Shown here piece after piece: positions 8,088 through 15,593 of a DNA stretch of 21,215 bases; the first letter of the stretch is position 1; the number at the start of each line of letters is the position of its first letter. The stretch covers positions 1-21,215 of the forward strand of contig JAUYDD010000072.1 in assembly GCA_030704765.1 (NCBI GenBank), read 5' to 3'. Origin of the DNA: Nanobdellota archaeon (GTDB taxonomy: Archaea; Nanobdellota; Nanobdellia; Pacearchaeales; GW2011-AR1). The notes beneath the pieces are model-generated. The model ran no database searches and was not told the DNA's origin. It worked only from the letters and a program-made list of their open reading frames with translations. The position numbers were made by a program, and so were the translations under genes.

Positions 8088-9455
8088 TTAAATCTTTCCA
8101 ATCTTCATTCCATCTTTAGTATCATCAATTTTATATCCAAGTTCTTTTATCTTTTCTCTTAAATCATCTGATTTCTTGAAATCTTTGTTTTTTCTTGCTT
8201 GTTCTCTTTCATTGACTAGAGTTTGGATTTCTTGAGGCATTTCAATTGATTTTTTTTCTAATAATTTTAACCCAAGGACACAATCCATCTTTTCTATTGT
8301 CTTGTATTTTCCTTTTGCTTTTTCATCCCTTACAAGGTTCCATAAAATAGAAAGTGCTTTTGGCATATTTAAATCATCATTAATACTTGACTCAAATTCT
8401 TTTAGATATTTTTTATTTATGTTATCGTCGTCTTTTATATCTGATGCTATATTTTTTAATCTTATTAATGAATTTTTAGCACTATTTAAATTTTCTAAGG
8501 AAAATTCAAGCTGGCTTCTATAATGAGCTGTTAAACAAAAATATCTATAATCTAGAGGAGAAAAACCTTTTTCAACTAATTCTGATATTGTGTATAATCC
8601 TCCTTTGCTTTTTGAAACTTTTTCTCCTTTAAATAATAAAAAAGCTCCATGGAGCCAGTATTTAACCCATGGTTTTTTACCAAAAGCACATTCACTTTGT
8701 GCAATTTCATTTGTATGATGGACTGGGATATGGTCTTCTCCTCCTGTATGTATATCAAATTGTTCTCCAAGATATTTTGAACTCATTGCAGAACATTCAA
8801 TATGCCATCCTGGAAATCCAACACCCCAAGGTGAATCCCATTCTTGTTGTCTTTCTTCAGGTTTTTCAGAAAATTTCCACAATGCAAAATCTGTTTTATT
8901 TCTTTTTTCTCCAACAGAAATTCTTTTTCCAGCTTCAAGTCCTTTAATTTTTAACAAAGCAAGTTTTCCATAATCTTTAAACTTACTTGTATTAAAATAA
9001 ATTCCATCAGAAGTTTTATATGTAAAGCCTTTTTTCTCTAATATTTTAATTAGTTCTATTTGCTCTTTAATATGCTCAGTTGCTTTACACCATTTATCAG
9101 GTTCAATAATATTTAAATTATCCAAGTCTTCTTTGAATATTTTCAAATAAAAATCTGCAATATCTATTGCTTTTTTCCCCTCATTTCTAGCAGCTTTTTC
9201 TATTTTATCTTCTCCTTCATCAGCATCACTAGTTAAATGTCCAACATCAGTCACATTAATTACCTGCTTTACTTTATAGCCCTGGTATAAAAGAATTCTC
9301 TTCAAAATATCGGAAAAAATATAGCTTCGCAGATTACCAATATGCTGATACCAGTATACAGTAGGCCCGCACGTATAGATTCCAACATACCCTTTTATAA
9401 TAGGTTTAAACACTTGTTTTTTTCTGCCTAAAGTATTATAGAGTTTTAATGTCAT
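8088..9455 (-). CDS. cysS: Cysteinyl-tRNA synthetase
   Basis: A 455-residue class I aminoacyl-tRNA synthetase that charges tRNA-Cys with cysteine in the cytosol; the length is normal for the family. The Rossmann-fold catalytic domain carries CGPTVY at 29-34 and the HIGH motif as HIGN (38-41). The zinc site is intact by position: Cys29, Cys221 (GWHIEC), His246 and Glu250 (HHTNEIAQ). The KMSKS loop reads KVSKS (279-283). The C-terminal helical, anticodon-binding part ends with the EREQARKNKDFKKSDDLR motif typical of CysRS. It lies on the same strand as its neighbours but is separated from them by about 190-200 nt on each side, and it has its own TATA box, so it is probably transcribed alone. 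This is the clearest housekeeping gene in the window. Confidence 0.99.
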   Translation of the reverse strand: MTLKLYNTLGRKKQVFKPIIKGYVGIYTCGPTVYWYQHIGNLRSYIFSDILKRILLYQGYKVKQVINVTDVGHLTSDADEGEDKIEKAARNEGKKAIDIADFYLKIFKEDLDNLNIIEPDKWCKATEHIKEQIELIKILEKKGFTYKTSDGIYFNTSKFKDYGKLALLKIKGLEAGKRISVGEKRNKTDFALWKFSEKPEERQQEWDSPWGVGFPGWHIECSAMSSKYLGEQFDIHTGGEDHIPVHHTNEIAQSECAFGKKPWVKYWLHGAFLLFKGEKVSKSKGGLYTISELVEKGFSPLDYRYFCLTAHYRSQLEFSLENLNSAKNSLIRLKNIASDIKDDDNINKKYLKEFESSINDDLNMPKALSILWNLVRDEKAKGKYKTIEKMDCVLGLKLLEKKSIEMPQEIQTLVNEREQARKNKDFKKSDDLREKIKELGYKIDDTKDGMKIGKI

Positions 9456-9473
9456 TATAAATCAAAAATAATA

Positions 9474-9484
9474 GGATATAAAAA
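9474..9484 (-). promoter_or_regulatory. cysS: Putative TATA box for cysS
   Basis: On the minus strand TTTTTATATCC is centred about 24 nt upstream of the ATG at 9455. This implies a leaderless mRNA and agrees with the lack of a Shine-Dalgarno sequence. Confidence 0.55.
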
Positions 9485-9547
9485 ACTTTACAATTTGCTG
9501 CAGTAGATGAATATTTGTTATTTTTTCCGAGCAAAAATAAGAGATAT

Positions 9548-9580
9548 GAAAATCAGTCGCTTTCAGGCAGCTTGATTTTC
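9548..9580. repeat. Solo hairpin with TTTCAG loop
   Basis: GAAAATCA (9548-9555) pairs with TGATTTTC (9573-9580). GC/GC extends next to a TTTCAG loop (9561-9566). The stem ends and loop resemble the first hairpin of the dispersed elements, but the GCAYCCTAAAAA linker is missing. It lies between cysS and the pilin-like gene. Confidence 0.55.
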
Positions 9581-9643
9581 TGATTTATATTGTTATTGCT
9601 CATGATAAAAAGTTAAGGAAGCATAATAAAAATGAGATAAATC

Positions 9644-9650
9644 AAAAAAA
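9644..9650 (-). terminator. T-run terminator after the pilin-like gene
   Basis: On the minus strand seven consecutive T residues begin 9 nt after the stop codon at 9660. Archaeal RNA polymerase stops at such T-runs without needing a hairpin. Confidence 0.55.
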
Positions 9651-9659
9651 GCCCTAAAA

Positions 9660-10292
9660 TCATCCAAAGAATCCTTTTCTTACAAGCTGGACAATGAAAT
9701 ATGTCTTTCCTACTTCTTTATCCCCATCTTTAACATCAACATAGACTTTTTGCTGGCATATTGGTGTTCCTTCTTTTACATTAATAAGTAATCTTGCAAA
9801 AGCAATATCTCTCATATCTGATTCATCAAACTCCATATATGTATCTAGGTTCTGTATAAACATCTCTTTTATACCGCTTCTTCCTATTTTCTTAAAACAG
9901 CTTTCTCTATCATTCTCATTAATCCTTAATTTAAACTTTAGGTTCTTAGAGACTGTGCTTCCATCATAAGTCCTTGCTCCAATGCCTATTCCAAAACTTT
10001 CAGATCCTTGTTTTATTTTTGCTGTATGGTCAGCACCTAGTTTAACAACTACTTTTGAATTTTCTTCTGCAAACAGATTAGTTATTTCATTTTTTACTTT
10101 ATCATTTATCTGGTCTACACTTTCAGTTGCTACTCTGAATATACTCCTTACTAATACAAGCCCTAAAGTGAGCATTAACATAGCAAGGACTAAAACAACA
10201 ATAGTTCCCATAGAAAGTTCAATAGAACCGCGTTTACCTTCTTTTTTCTTTTTTATTTGCTTAAGAGAATTTTTTGATTTTCTTTTCACCAT
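9660..10292 (-). CDS. Type IV pilin/archaellin-like protein
   Basis: A 210-residue protein. A long Lys/Arg-rich leader (1-21) ends in KRG and is followed by SIELSMGTIVVLVLAMLM and further hydrophobic residues to about 50. This is the class III signal of archaellins and archaeal pilins, where a FlaK/PibD-type prepilin peptidase would cut after Gly22 and the helix would form the filament core. The globular part is beta-rich and has two cysteines (132 and 179) that could form a disulfide. No archaellum or pilus motor genes (ATPase, FlaJ/TadC-like membrane protein) or peptidase are in the window, so it may be a minor or orphan pilin. It probably has its own promoter (TATA at 10320) and ends at a T-run. 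Archaellin versus adhesive pilin cannot be decided from the sequence. Confidence 0.85.
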   Translation of the reverse strand: MVKRKSKNSLKQIKKKKEGKRGSIELSMGTIVVLVLAMLMLTLGLVLVRSIFRVATESVDQINDKVKNEITNLFAEENSKVVVKLGADHTAKIKQGSESFGIGIGARTYDGSTVSKNLKFKLRINENDRESCFKKIGRSGIKEMFIQNLDTYMEFDESDMRDIAFARLLINVKEGTPICQQKVYVDVKDGDKEVGKTYFIVQLVRKGFFG

Positions 10293-10319
10293 CTTTTTCT
10301 AAGTTTATATATATTTTTG

Positions 10320-10331
10320 TTTTTATAAATC
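10320..10331 (-). promoter_or_regulatory. Putative TATA box for the pilin-like gene
   Basis: On the minus strand GATTTATAAAAC is centred about 33 nt upstream of the start at 10292. A second AT-only stretch at 10303-10314 is too close to the start to act as the TATA box for this start. Confidence 0.45.
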
Positions 10332-10337
10332 TTCTCA

Positions 10338-10598
10338 TCACGATAAAAACAAGCTTTTTATAAAAAACCTTAAAAGCCAGATATTACCTAAGACAAGATT
10401 AATAGAGAGTATTATCAAAAAAATAATCAATAAGCTCTTAATTAAAAAACTAAATATGCTGAATTTTTGTTTTTTCCTTTGTTTTCCAAAAACATTTCCA
10501 ATCACTTCATTAATATCTTCTGATATTTCTCCCTTCATTCTTTCCCGTTTTTCATTATGTTTTTCTCTTTCAATATCATCAATAGTCTTGAATGCCAT
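10338..10598 (-). CDS. Small C-terminally anchored membrane protein
   Basis: I place the start at the Met giving an 86-residue protein beginning MAFKTIDD, not at the ATG 18 nt upstream (10616), because a TATA-like box at 10619-10630 is centred 27 nt before 10598 and would overlap a leader for the upstream start. The N-terminal half is charged and helical, rich in Glu, Lys and Arg (about 7-45). The C-terminal half is hydrophobic, one or two membrane helices from about 48 to the end. I do not recognise the family. It sits between the pilin-like gene and the TSP1-like protein gene, all on the minus strand, which hints at a surface-related role without proving it. Confidence 0.7.
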   Translation of the reverse strand: MAFKTIDDIEREKHNEKRERMKGEISEDINEVIGNVFGKQRKKQKFSIFSFLIKSLLIIFLIILSINLVLGNIWLLRFFIKSLFLS

Positions 10599-10618
10599 AT
10601 GATATTTAGAATTCATAA

Positions 10619-10630
10619 CAATATAAATAT
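10619..10630 (-). promoter_or_regulatory. Putative TATA box deciding the start at 10598
   Basis: On the minus strand ATATTTATATTG is centred about 27 nt before the ATG at 10598 but only about 9 nt before the ATG at 10616. It supports the downstream start and a leaderless transcript. Confidence 0.45.
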
Positions 10631-10646
10631 TTCTGCTCTAAGTTAT

Positions 10647-10666
10647 TTTTTTCCTGAAGGAAAAAA
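10647..10666 (-). terminator. Hairpin with T-runs after the TSP1-like gene
   Basis: An 8-bp perfect stem (10647-10654 with 10659-10666) with loop TTCA on the minus strand starts 2 nt after the stop codon at 10669. Its first arm is a T6 run on the minus strand, fitting archaeal termination. The CCTTCAGG core also matches the loop region of the dispersed hairpins. Confidence 0.55.
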
Positions 10667-10668
10667 TT

Positions 10669-11535
10669 TTATCTAAATCGTTTTCTTTTAACTCTGCTTC
10701 CAGTTATCAAGCTACCTATGCATAATCCTAGAAGACCGCTCATGAATATTATTAATACAAATATGCCAACTCCAATAGGTCCTCCAAAAAACCTTACAAA
10801 TTTTGCTGCTTCTGTATCAATTTTATCATTGACAACTTGTTTATCATCCTTTTCATTATCAGGAATAGAGCAGGTCTTAAGTTCTTGAGGCCTATTTATT
10901 ATTGGAAGACATCCTTCATTTGAGACCTGGCAGAATCTTTTTTGTACTCCGCCTATGCATGGGCTCCAACTAGTGCATTTCCAGTCTGTCTCACAATACC
11001 CTCCTGTGTCTGAACTTCCTTTTATTCTTATATTAGAGTCTTTTATTAATAAGCTATCTCCTTGCCTATAATATATCTTATCTTTTTCATAGAAGTTTAT
11101 TTTTGTTTCATATTCTCCAGTTATGTAATCAGAAGTATCTATCTTAATATTATATTTTATATTTCCTTGAAAAAACCCATATCCATAAGAATATCCATAT
11201 CCATAGGGTGATATTGGAGTAACTATTTTTTTAATTATTATGCCTTTACAATCACTAAGTTTGTTTCCATCTTCATCAAAAAAACAATGTACAGCTTCAG
11301 GCCCATTTAGGACAAGTTCAAGTTTTTTAATATCCAAATTTTCCCCATTGTTTGTATCAATAGACACTTCAATATTCACATCATCCCCTTTTACAACTTC
11401 TGTATCATCAAGTTTTACATTCAAGCTGAATGCATTAGCAGGAGCTGAAAATATTAATATGGCAATTATAGTGATGCTTGATATGACTAAAAATAATTGT
11501 TTCTTATTCTTATTCTTGTTTTTGTCATTTGTCAT
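10669..11535 (-). CDS. Secreted membrane-anchored protein with TSP1-like module
   Basis: A 288-residue protein. The signal peptide has a Lys/Asn-rich start, a hydrophobic core (about 14-30) and a probable cut after APANA (35). An Ig-like beta domain (about 36-172) contains a Tyr/Gly-rich patch, YGYGYSYGYG at 111-120. A thrombospondin type 1-like module at about 181-223 carries DWKCTSWSPC, GVQKR-x-C and a final Cys in LKTC, with six cysteines in all. A charged linker leads to one membrane helix (about 253-277) and a basic tail KRKRFR, so the protein faces outward with a short cytoplasmic end. Known families with this module bind proteins or glycans at the surface; the partner here is unknown. 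It is divergently oriented from the glycan operon, with 105 nt between the starts. Confidence 0.9.
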   Translation of the reverse strand: MTNDKNKNKNKKQLFLVISSITIIAILIFSAPANAFSLNVKLDDTEVVKGDDVNIEVSIDTNNGENLDIKKLELVLNGPEAVHCFFDEDGNKLSDCKGIIIKKIVTPISPYGYGYSYGYGFFQGNIKYNIKIDTSDYITGEYETKINFYEKDKIYYRQGDSLLIKDSNIRIKGSSDTGGYCETDWKCTSWSPCIGGVQKRFCQVSNEGCLPIINRPQELKTCSIPDNEKDDKQVVNDKIDTEAAKFVRFFGGPIGVGIFVLIIFMSGLLGLCIGSLITGSRVKRKRFR

Positions 11536-11554
11536 GAAAATACATGAAAATCAT

Positions 11555-11563
11555 CCTTTTTAA
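11555..11563 (-). promoter_or_regulatory. Putative TATA box for the TSP1-like gene
   Basis: On the minus strand TTAAAAAGG is centred about 24 nt upstream of the ATG at 11535 and is preceded by AAACC, which could act as BRE. This implies a leaderless message. Confidence 0.45.
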
Positions 11564-11603
11564 GGTTTATTGTAATTGTGTAATTATAAAGTAATAACAT
11601 ACC

Positions 11604-11618
11604 CAAAAGATTTATAAG
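11604..11618 (+). promoter_or_regulatory. BRE/TATA promoter of the glycan operon
   Basis: AAAAGA followed by TTTATAAG (11611-11618) lies about 26 nt upstream of the flippase ATG at 11641. There is no Shine-Dalgarno sequence before that ATG. The first gene is therefore probably read from a leaderless mRNA, while several downstream genes have strong SD sites. Confidence 0.65.
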
Positions 11619-11640
11619 CTCTTTTTTTAAATATAATACC

Positions 11641-12894
11641 ATGAAATCATTAAATAGTAGTAAAAAAAATCATGAATCTATATTAAATGCAAGCATTATA
11701 TTTTTTGTGTTTGTAGTTGTTATATCATTAATGAACTATCTCTATCAAGTTTTTATGGGAAGAATGTTAGGGCCTGTTGATTATGGAATTTTAGGAAGTC
11801 TTTTTGCAATAATTTATATTGTTAATTTTTCAAGCAATACTTTTATTTTTGTTATATCAAAAAATATAGCTAGATATAAAGCAAAAAACCAAAAGTCTAA
11901 AATCAAATTCTTGTTTAAAAAACTATTATCAGAAGTTGTTATTCTAGGTTTATTTTTACTTATAATCTTTATTTTTTTAACACCTTATATTGCAAGATTC
12001 ATGAAACTAGATAATTATTTTGGAATAACTTTAGTAGGATTGATTGCTTATCTATCTTTAATCTCTGTTGTATTTACAGGAGCTTTAAATGGTTTACAAA
12101 AATTTATTTGGCAGAATTTAGTTTATTTTATTTCATCTTTATTCAAATTATTACTGGCAATGATATTAGTTTTTTTTGGTTTTAAGACTAACGGAGCACT
12201 CGGAGCAATATTAATCGGAATTTTAATAAGCTTGTTTTTTGCTTACATTCCTTTAAGAAAAGAATTAAAAACAAAAGAAGAGAAAATAGATTCTTTTGAA
12301 ATATATCATTATGCTATTTTTGTGTTTATAGCATCTTTATTATTTGTATTTATTATAACTCTAGATCAAATTCTTGTTAAACATTTTTTTTCATCAGAAT
12401 ATGCTGGAATATATGCAGCAGCAGGGATGATTGGAAAAATTATATTTTTTAGCACTAGTTTTTTTATAGGCCCTTTTTTTCCAAAAATAGTTTCATTAAA
12501 ATCAGCTGGTATGAACACCACTAAATTATTTAGAAATGTCTTATTTTATGTTTTTATAATAGCATCTTTTGAAATATTGGCATTTTTTTTATTTCCAAAC
12601 GTTATTATAAATTTACTTTATGGAAAAAATTATACTGGTGCTTTGAATTTGGTTGGTATTTTTGGATTATCCTTAGGAATATTTTCTCTTATTCAAGTTT
12701 TTATGACCTATGATCTTGCAGTAGAAAAATTAAAATTTATCTACATTTTTATCATAGGGGTATTATTTGAAGTTATAACAATTATTTTTATTCATAATAC
12801 TCTCATTGAAATAGCAAAAATCGTTTTAGCGACAAATTTGTTTATTTTAGCTGGATTTATTTTGTATAATCATAAGGAGGTTCTAAATTTATAA
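11641..12894 (+). CDS. Wzx-type polysaccharide flippase (MOP superfamily)
   Basis: A 417-residue integral membrane protein with about 12 predicted helices and almost no soluble domain, the usual size for Wzx/RfbX-like polysaccharide transporters. Features seen: an N-terminal NASIIFFVFVVV helix, then a GRMLGPVDYGILG stretch (about 38-50), which is typical of the family, a charged cytoplasmic loop with many Lys (about 78-95), and further paired helices. Members of this family flip lipid-linked oligosaccharides across the membrane. It is the first gene of a seven-gene operon and overlaps the next gene by one base (TAATG). The substrate is presumably a polyprenyl- or dolichol-linked glycan made by the downstream glycosyltransferases; this is inferred from context. 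Confidence 0.92.
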   Translation: MKSLNSSKKNHESILNASIIFFVFVVVISLMNYLYQVFMGRMLGPVDYGILGSLFAIIYIVNFSSNTFIFVISKNIARYKAKNQKSKIKFLFKKLLSEVVILGLFLLIIFIFLTPYIARFMKLDNYFGITLVGLIAYLSLISVVFTGALNGLQKFIWQNLVYFISSLFKLLLAMILVFFGFKTNGALGAILIGILISLFFAYIPLRKELKTKEEKIDSFEIYHYAIFVFIASLLFVFIITLDQILVKHFFSSEYAGIYAAAGMIGKIIFFSTSFFIGPFFPKIVSLKSAGMNTTKLFRNVLFYVFIIASFEILAFFLFPNVIINLLYGKNYTGALNLVGIFGLSLGIFSLIQVFMTYDLAVEKLKFIYIFIIGVLFEVITIIFIHNTLIEIAKIVLATNLFILAGFILYNHKEVLNL

Positions 12895-13751
12895 TGAAAA
12901 TAGATTCAATTTTAAAATATGAAATTTTAAAAAATAGATACTTAAAAAAGAAACAACAAGAAATGATTTTAGAGAGAACAGGTTTAATTAAACATAATAT
13001 AATAAAATCTAAAAAACTTTCTGTTATAGTTCCTGTCTACAGTGCAGAATCTTTCATTGCAAAGAACTTAGAGATAATGAAAAACAGCATATCAAAATAT
13101 TTTTGTAATTTTGAGATAATAGCTGTTATTGATGGAGATGTTGATAATAGTTTTGAAGAAGCAACTAAAGTAAAGGGGATAAAAGTAGTAGGTTATAAAG
13201 ACAATCATGGAAAAGGCAATGCATTGATGTATGGATTTCTGCATTCTAAAGGAGATTATATAACTTTTATTGATTGCGACATGGATATACATCCAGACCA
13301 ATTAAAAAATTTTATACCTTATTTAGCAACAGCAGATCTTGTAATTGGAAGCAAAAGGCATCCGTTTTCAAAATTGCATTACCCATTAATAAGAAAAATA
13401 TTATCAATAGGTTTTAGAGTTTATTCATGGTTAGTCTTAGGAGTTAGTTTAAGGGATACTCAATCAGGATTAAAACTAATAAAAAGAGAAGTTTTAGAAG
13501 TAATCATGCCTCTTCTTTTAGTTAAAAGATATGCTTTTGACATTGAGCTATGTTTTTTAGCACAAAAACATGGTTTTAGGACAGTTGAATCTCCTCTTTA
13601 TGTGACTTATAATACTTTCAGAAAATCTACTATAAAATTCAAAAACATAATTGGTATGTTTTTAGATGTTTTAGCTATTAGATATAGGTATTCAATTACT
13701 GGATTTTATCAAAAGAAATTCTGGGATAAAATGGGTTGGGAGGAAAAATGA
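12894..13751 (+). CDS. GT2 glycosyltransferase, dolichyl-phosphate sugar synthase-like
   Basis: A 285-residue GT-A-fold enzyme. The nucleotide-sugar domain starts at about residue 40 (KLSVIVPVY). DGD (80-82) follows, then DCDMD (127-131), the metal-binding D-x-D. GSKR (152-155), DTQSGLK (188-194) and FDIE (215-218) match the dolichyl-phosphate mannose/glucose synthase branch (DPM1, ALG5, AglD-like). There is no C-terminal membrane domain, but hydrophobic patches could allow membrane contact. The likely reaction is transfer of a hexose from a nucleotide sugar to a polyprenyl phosphate, giving donors for membrane GT-C enzymes like those encoded downstream. A strong Shine-Dalgarno sequence AAGGAGG (12874-12880) lies within the end of the flippase gene, 13 nt from the start, allowing coupled translation. 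Confidence 0.9.
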   Translation: MKIDSILKYEILKNRYLKKKQQEMILERTGLIKHNIIKSKKLSVIVPVYSAESFIAKNLEIMKNSISKYFCNFEIIAVIDGDVDNSFEEATKVKGIKVVGYKDNHGKGNALMYGFLHSKGDYITFIDCDMDIHPDQLKNFIPYLATADLVIGSKRHPFSKLHYPLIRKILSIGFRVYSWLVLGVSLRDTQSGLKLIKREVLEVIMPLLLVKRYAFDIELCFLAQKHGFRTVESPLYVTYNTFRKSTIKFKNIIGMFLDVLAIRYRYSITGFYQKKFWDKMGWEEK

Positions 13752-14443
13752 AAATAGATTTTGAAAAATATGGAAAGTATCATAGGTTTTACGGAACCTT
13801 TGACTTACCTAGCGAGATGCATTCAATAAATAACCTACTAAAAAAAAGGTTTAGAAAAATAAATTTTTTAGATATTGGTTCAGGTGATGGCAATCTAGTT
13901 ATATCTTTGACAAAAAAATATAAATGGGATTTTTCTATAAGTGATGTATCAAAAACAAGGATAAAAAGGTCAAAAGAAAAATTAGGAGATAAAGTAAAGA
14001 ATTATCTTATTGATGATATATGCAATTCTAAAATAAAAAATAATTCTTTTGAATTTATAAATTCAGACCAGGTAATAGAGCATGTGCCTTCTGATAAAAA
14101 AATGGTAAAAGAAATAAAAAGAATATTAAAAAAAGGAGGCATTTTCAGGGTATCATCAGTTTATAAGAAAAAATTTGCCTGGTATTTTTATAGATGTAAT
14201 GGAAAATGGGTTTTAGATCCAACCCATTTAAGGGAATACACATCAGTTGATGAATATAGAAAAATATTTGAATATAATGGATTGAAAATAATTAAGATAT
14301 ACACTATAAAAATAAATTATCCGATTATAGATTTTTTTTTGAGGTTATTTAAGTTTGAGACAATTGATCCTTTAGATTTTTTAAGGAAAATAAAAGTTTT
14401 AGTTCCAGGATATCGCAGAATAATTATTATAGGAGAAAAATAA
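13748..14443 (+). CDS. Class I SAM-dependent methyltransferase
   Basis: A 231-residue protein from the ATG at 13748, which has SD GGGAGG at 13738-13743 and forms an ATGA overlap with the upstream stop; an in-frame TTG at 13736 is a less likely start. Motif I is LDIGSGDGN at about 41-49, the SAM-binding loop. An acidic motif II region follows (about 65, ISDVS). The motif IV/post region is DQVIEHV, then a helix KEIKRILKKGG, the usual type 11 methyltransferase pattern. It probably methylates a sugar or glycan intermediate given its place between two glycosyltransferase genes, but the acceptor cannot be read from the sequence. There are no membrane segments. Confidence 0.9.
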   Translation: MKIDFEKYGKYHRFYGTFDLPSEMHSINNLLKKRFRKINFLDIGSGDGNLVISLTKKYKWDFSISDVSKTRIKRSKEKLGDKVKNYLIDDICNSKIKNNSFEFINSDQVIEHVPSDKKMVKEIKRILKKGGIFRVSSVYKKKFAWYFYRCNGKWVLDPTHLREYTSVDEYRKIFEYNGLKIIKIYTIKINYPIIDFFLRLFKFETIDPLDFLRKIKVLVPGYRRIIIIGEK

Positions 14444-14444
14444 T

Positions 14445-15593
14445 ATGGATGAAGAATTTGCTTTGATAAGCCCTATATTTCCAAGTTCAGGGGGGGTCGC
14501 AACATATACAAAATATCTTTTTGATGAAGAAATAAAGATAAATAAAAATATAGTTGTGTTAGCAGACAAGCTATCAATAAAATTAGATGAAAATAAAAAT
14601 ATAAACCGGTGTTGGGATAAAAATTTAAAGTTCCCTTATCAATTATCAAAGGAGATAATTAAGAGAAAAATAAAAAAGATCCATATTCAGCAGGAAATGC
14701 ATATTTTTGGAAGTAAAATCACAGCTTTTATTCTTCCTTTTTTCATATTATTCTTGAGATCTATTAAGAGAGAGATAACAGTGACTTTACATGGAGTAGT
14801 TCCATTAAATGAAGTCGATAAGGATTTTTTAAAAGAGAACGGATATTCTGGAAACCCTGTTCTTATAAAATTAGTTTTAAAAATACTTTATTCATTAATT
14901 TGTCTTTTTAGTAGCAAAATTATTGTCCATGAAAAAAAATTTAAGGATTATCTAAAGGATTATTGGGTAGATATAGATAAGGTATATGTAATAGGACATG
15001 GAATAAAATCAAAGGACAATCTGCTTTCAAAAAAAATCTCTAGAGAAAGATTAGGATTACAAGATAAATACACTTTTTTATATTTTGGATATGTGACCGG
15101 ATATAAAGGAATAGAGCTATTGATGGACGCTTTAAAAAAGATAAAATACAATGACTTTAATTTGATATTCGTAGGCTCTGTTCATCCCAGGCTTAAAGAT
15201 GAACCCAAATACAAAGATTATTATAACAATATTAAAGACTTTATTTCAAATGACAAAAGATGTATTTTTTCAGGATATGTTGATGAAAAGGATATAGACT
15301 ATTATTTTAGGGCTGCAGATTGCTCAATTTTTCCTTACACAGTCCAGATGTCTAGTTCAGGACCCATGGCTTTAGCTATTGCAAATGAAAATTTAATAAT
15401 AGCATCAGAATCTTTTAACAGCGTTGTTCTAAAAAAACTTATTTTTAAAAGGAATCCTGATAGTTTAATAGATTTAATGAAACAGGCAAAAACTGGAAAA
15501 TTGAATTCAGAAATTAAAGAGATAGCTAATATGAAGAAAAGGTTATCTTGGACTAATATTGCGAAAAAAACTCTGGGGGTAATAAATAAATGA
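14445..15593 (+). CDS. GT4-family glycosyltransferase
   Basis: A 382-residue retaining GT-B enzyme of the group 1 type. The N-terminal acceptor domain has the glycine-rich loop SSGGVATYT (about 14-22), followed by VTLHGV. The C-terminal donor domain begins near GHGI and contains YFGYVTGYKGIE, then FSGYVDEKDIDYYFRAADCS. The usual E-x7-E donor motif is not clear: the region reads SSSGPMALAIANENL, so the first Glu is replaced. This resembles a variant seen in some archaeal and bacterial GT4 enzymes with SG-x-x-ALAIA. It starts one base after the methyltransferase stop, with SD AGGAG at 14431. The likely role is adding a sugar to the lipid-linked glycan on the cytoplasmic side. Confidence 0.9.
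   Translation: MDEEFALISPIFPSSGGVATYTKYLFDEEIKINKNIVVLADKLSIKLDENKNINRCWDKNLKFPYQLSKEIIKRKIKKIHIQQEMHIFGSKITAFILPFFILFLRSIKREITVTLHGVVPLNEVDKDFLKENGYSGNPVLIKLVLKILYSLICLFSSKIIVHEKKFKDYLKDYWVDIDKVYVIGHGIKSKDNLLSKKISRERLGLQDKYTFLYFGYVTGYKGIELLMDALKKIKYNDFNLIFVGSVHPRLKDEPKYKDYYNNIKDFISNDKRCIFSGYVDEKDIDYYFRAADCSIFPYTVQMSSSGPMALAIANENLIIASESFNSVVLKKLIFKRNPDSLIDLMKQAKTGKLNSEIKEIANMKKRLSWTNIAKKTLGVINK

Noticed and set aside
9982..10302. Plus-strand 106-residue frame opposite the pilin-like gene
   Set aside because: The minus strand carries a complete class III signal peptide and a coherent protein; the plus frame is a shadow.
13736..13747. TTG start for the methyltransferase
   Set aside because: The ATG at 13748 has a well-spaced GGGAGG and forms the ATGA overlap seen elsewhere in the operon; the TTG would lie inside that SD site.
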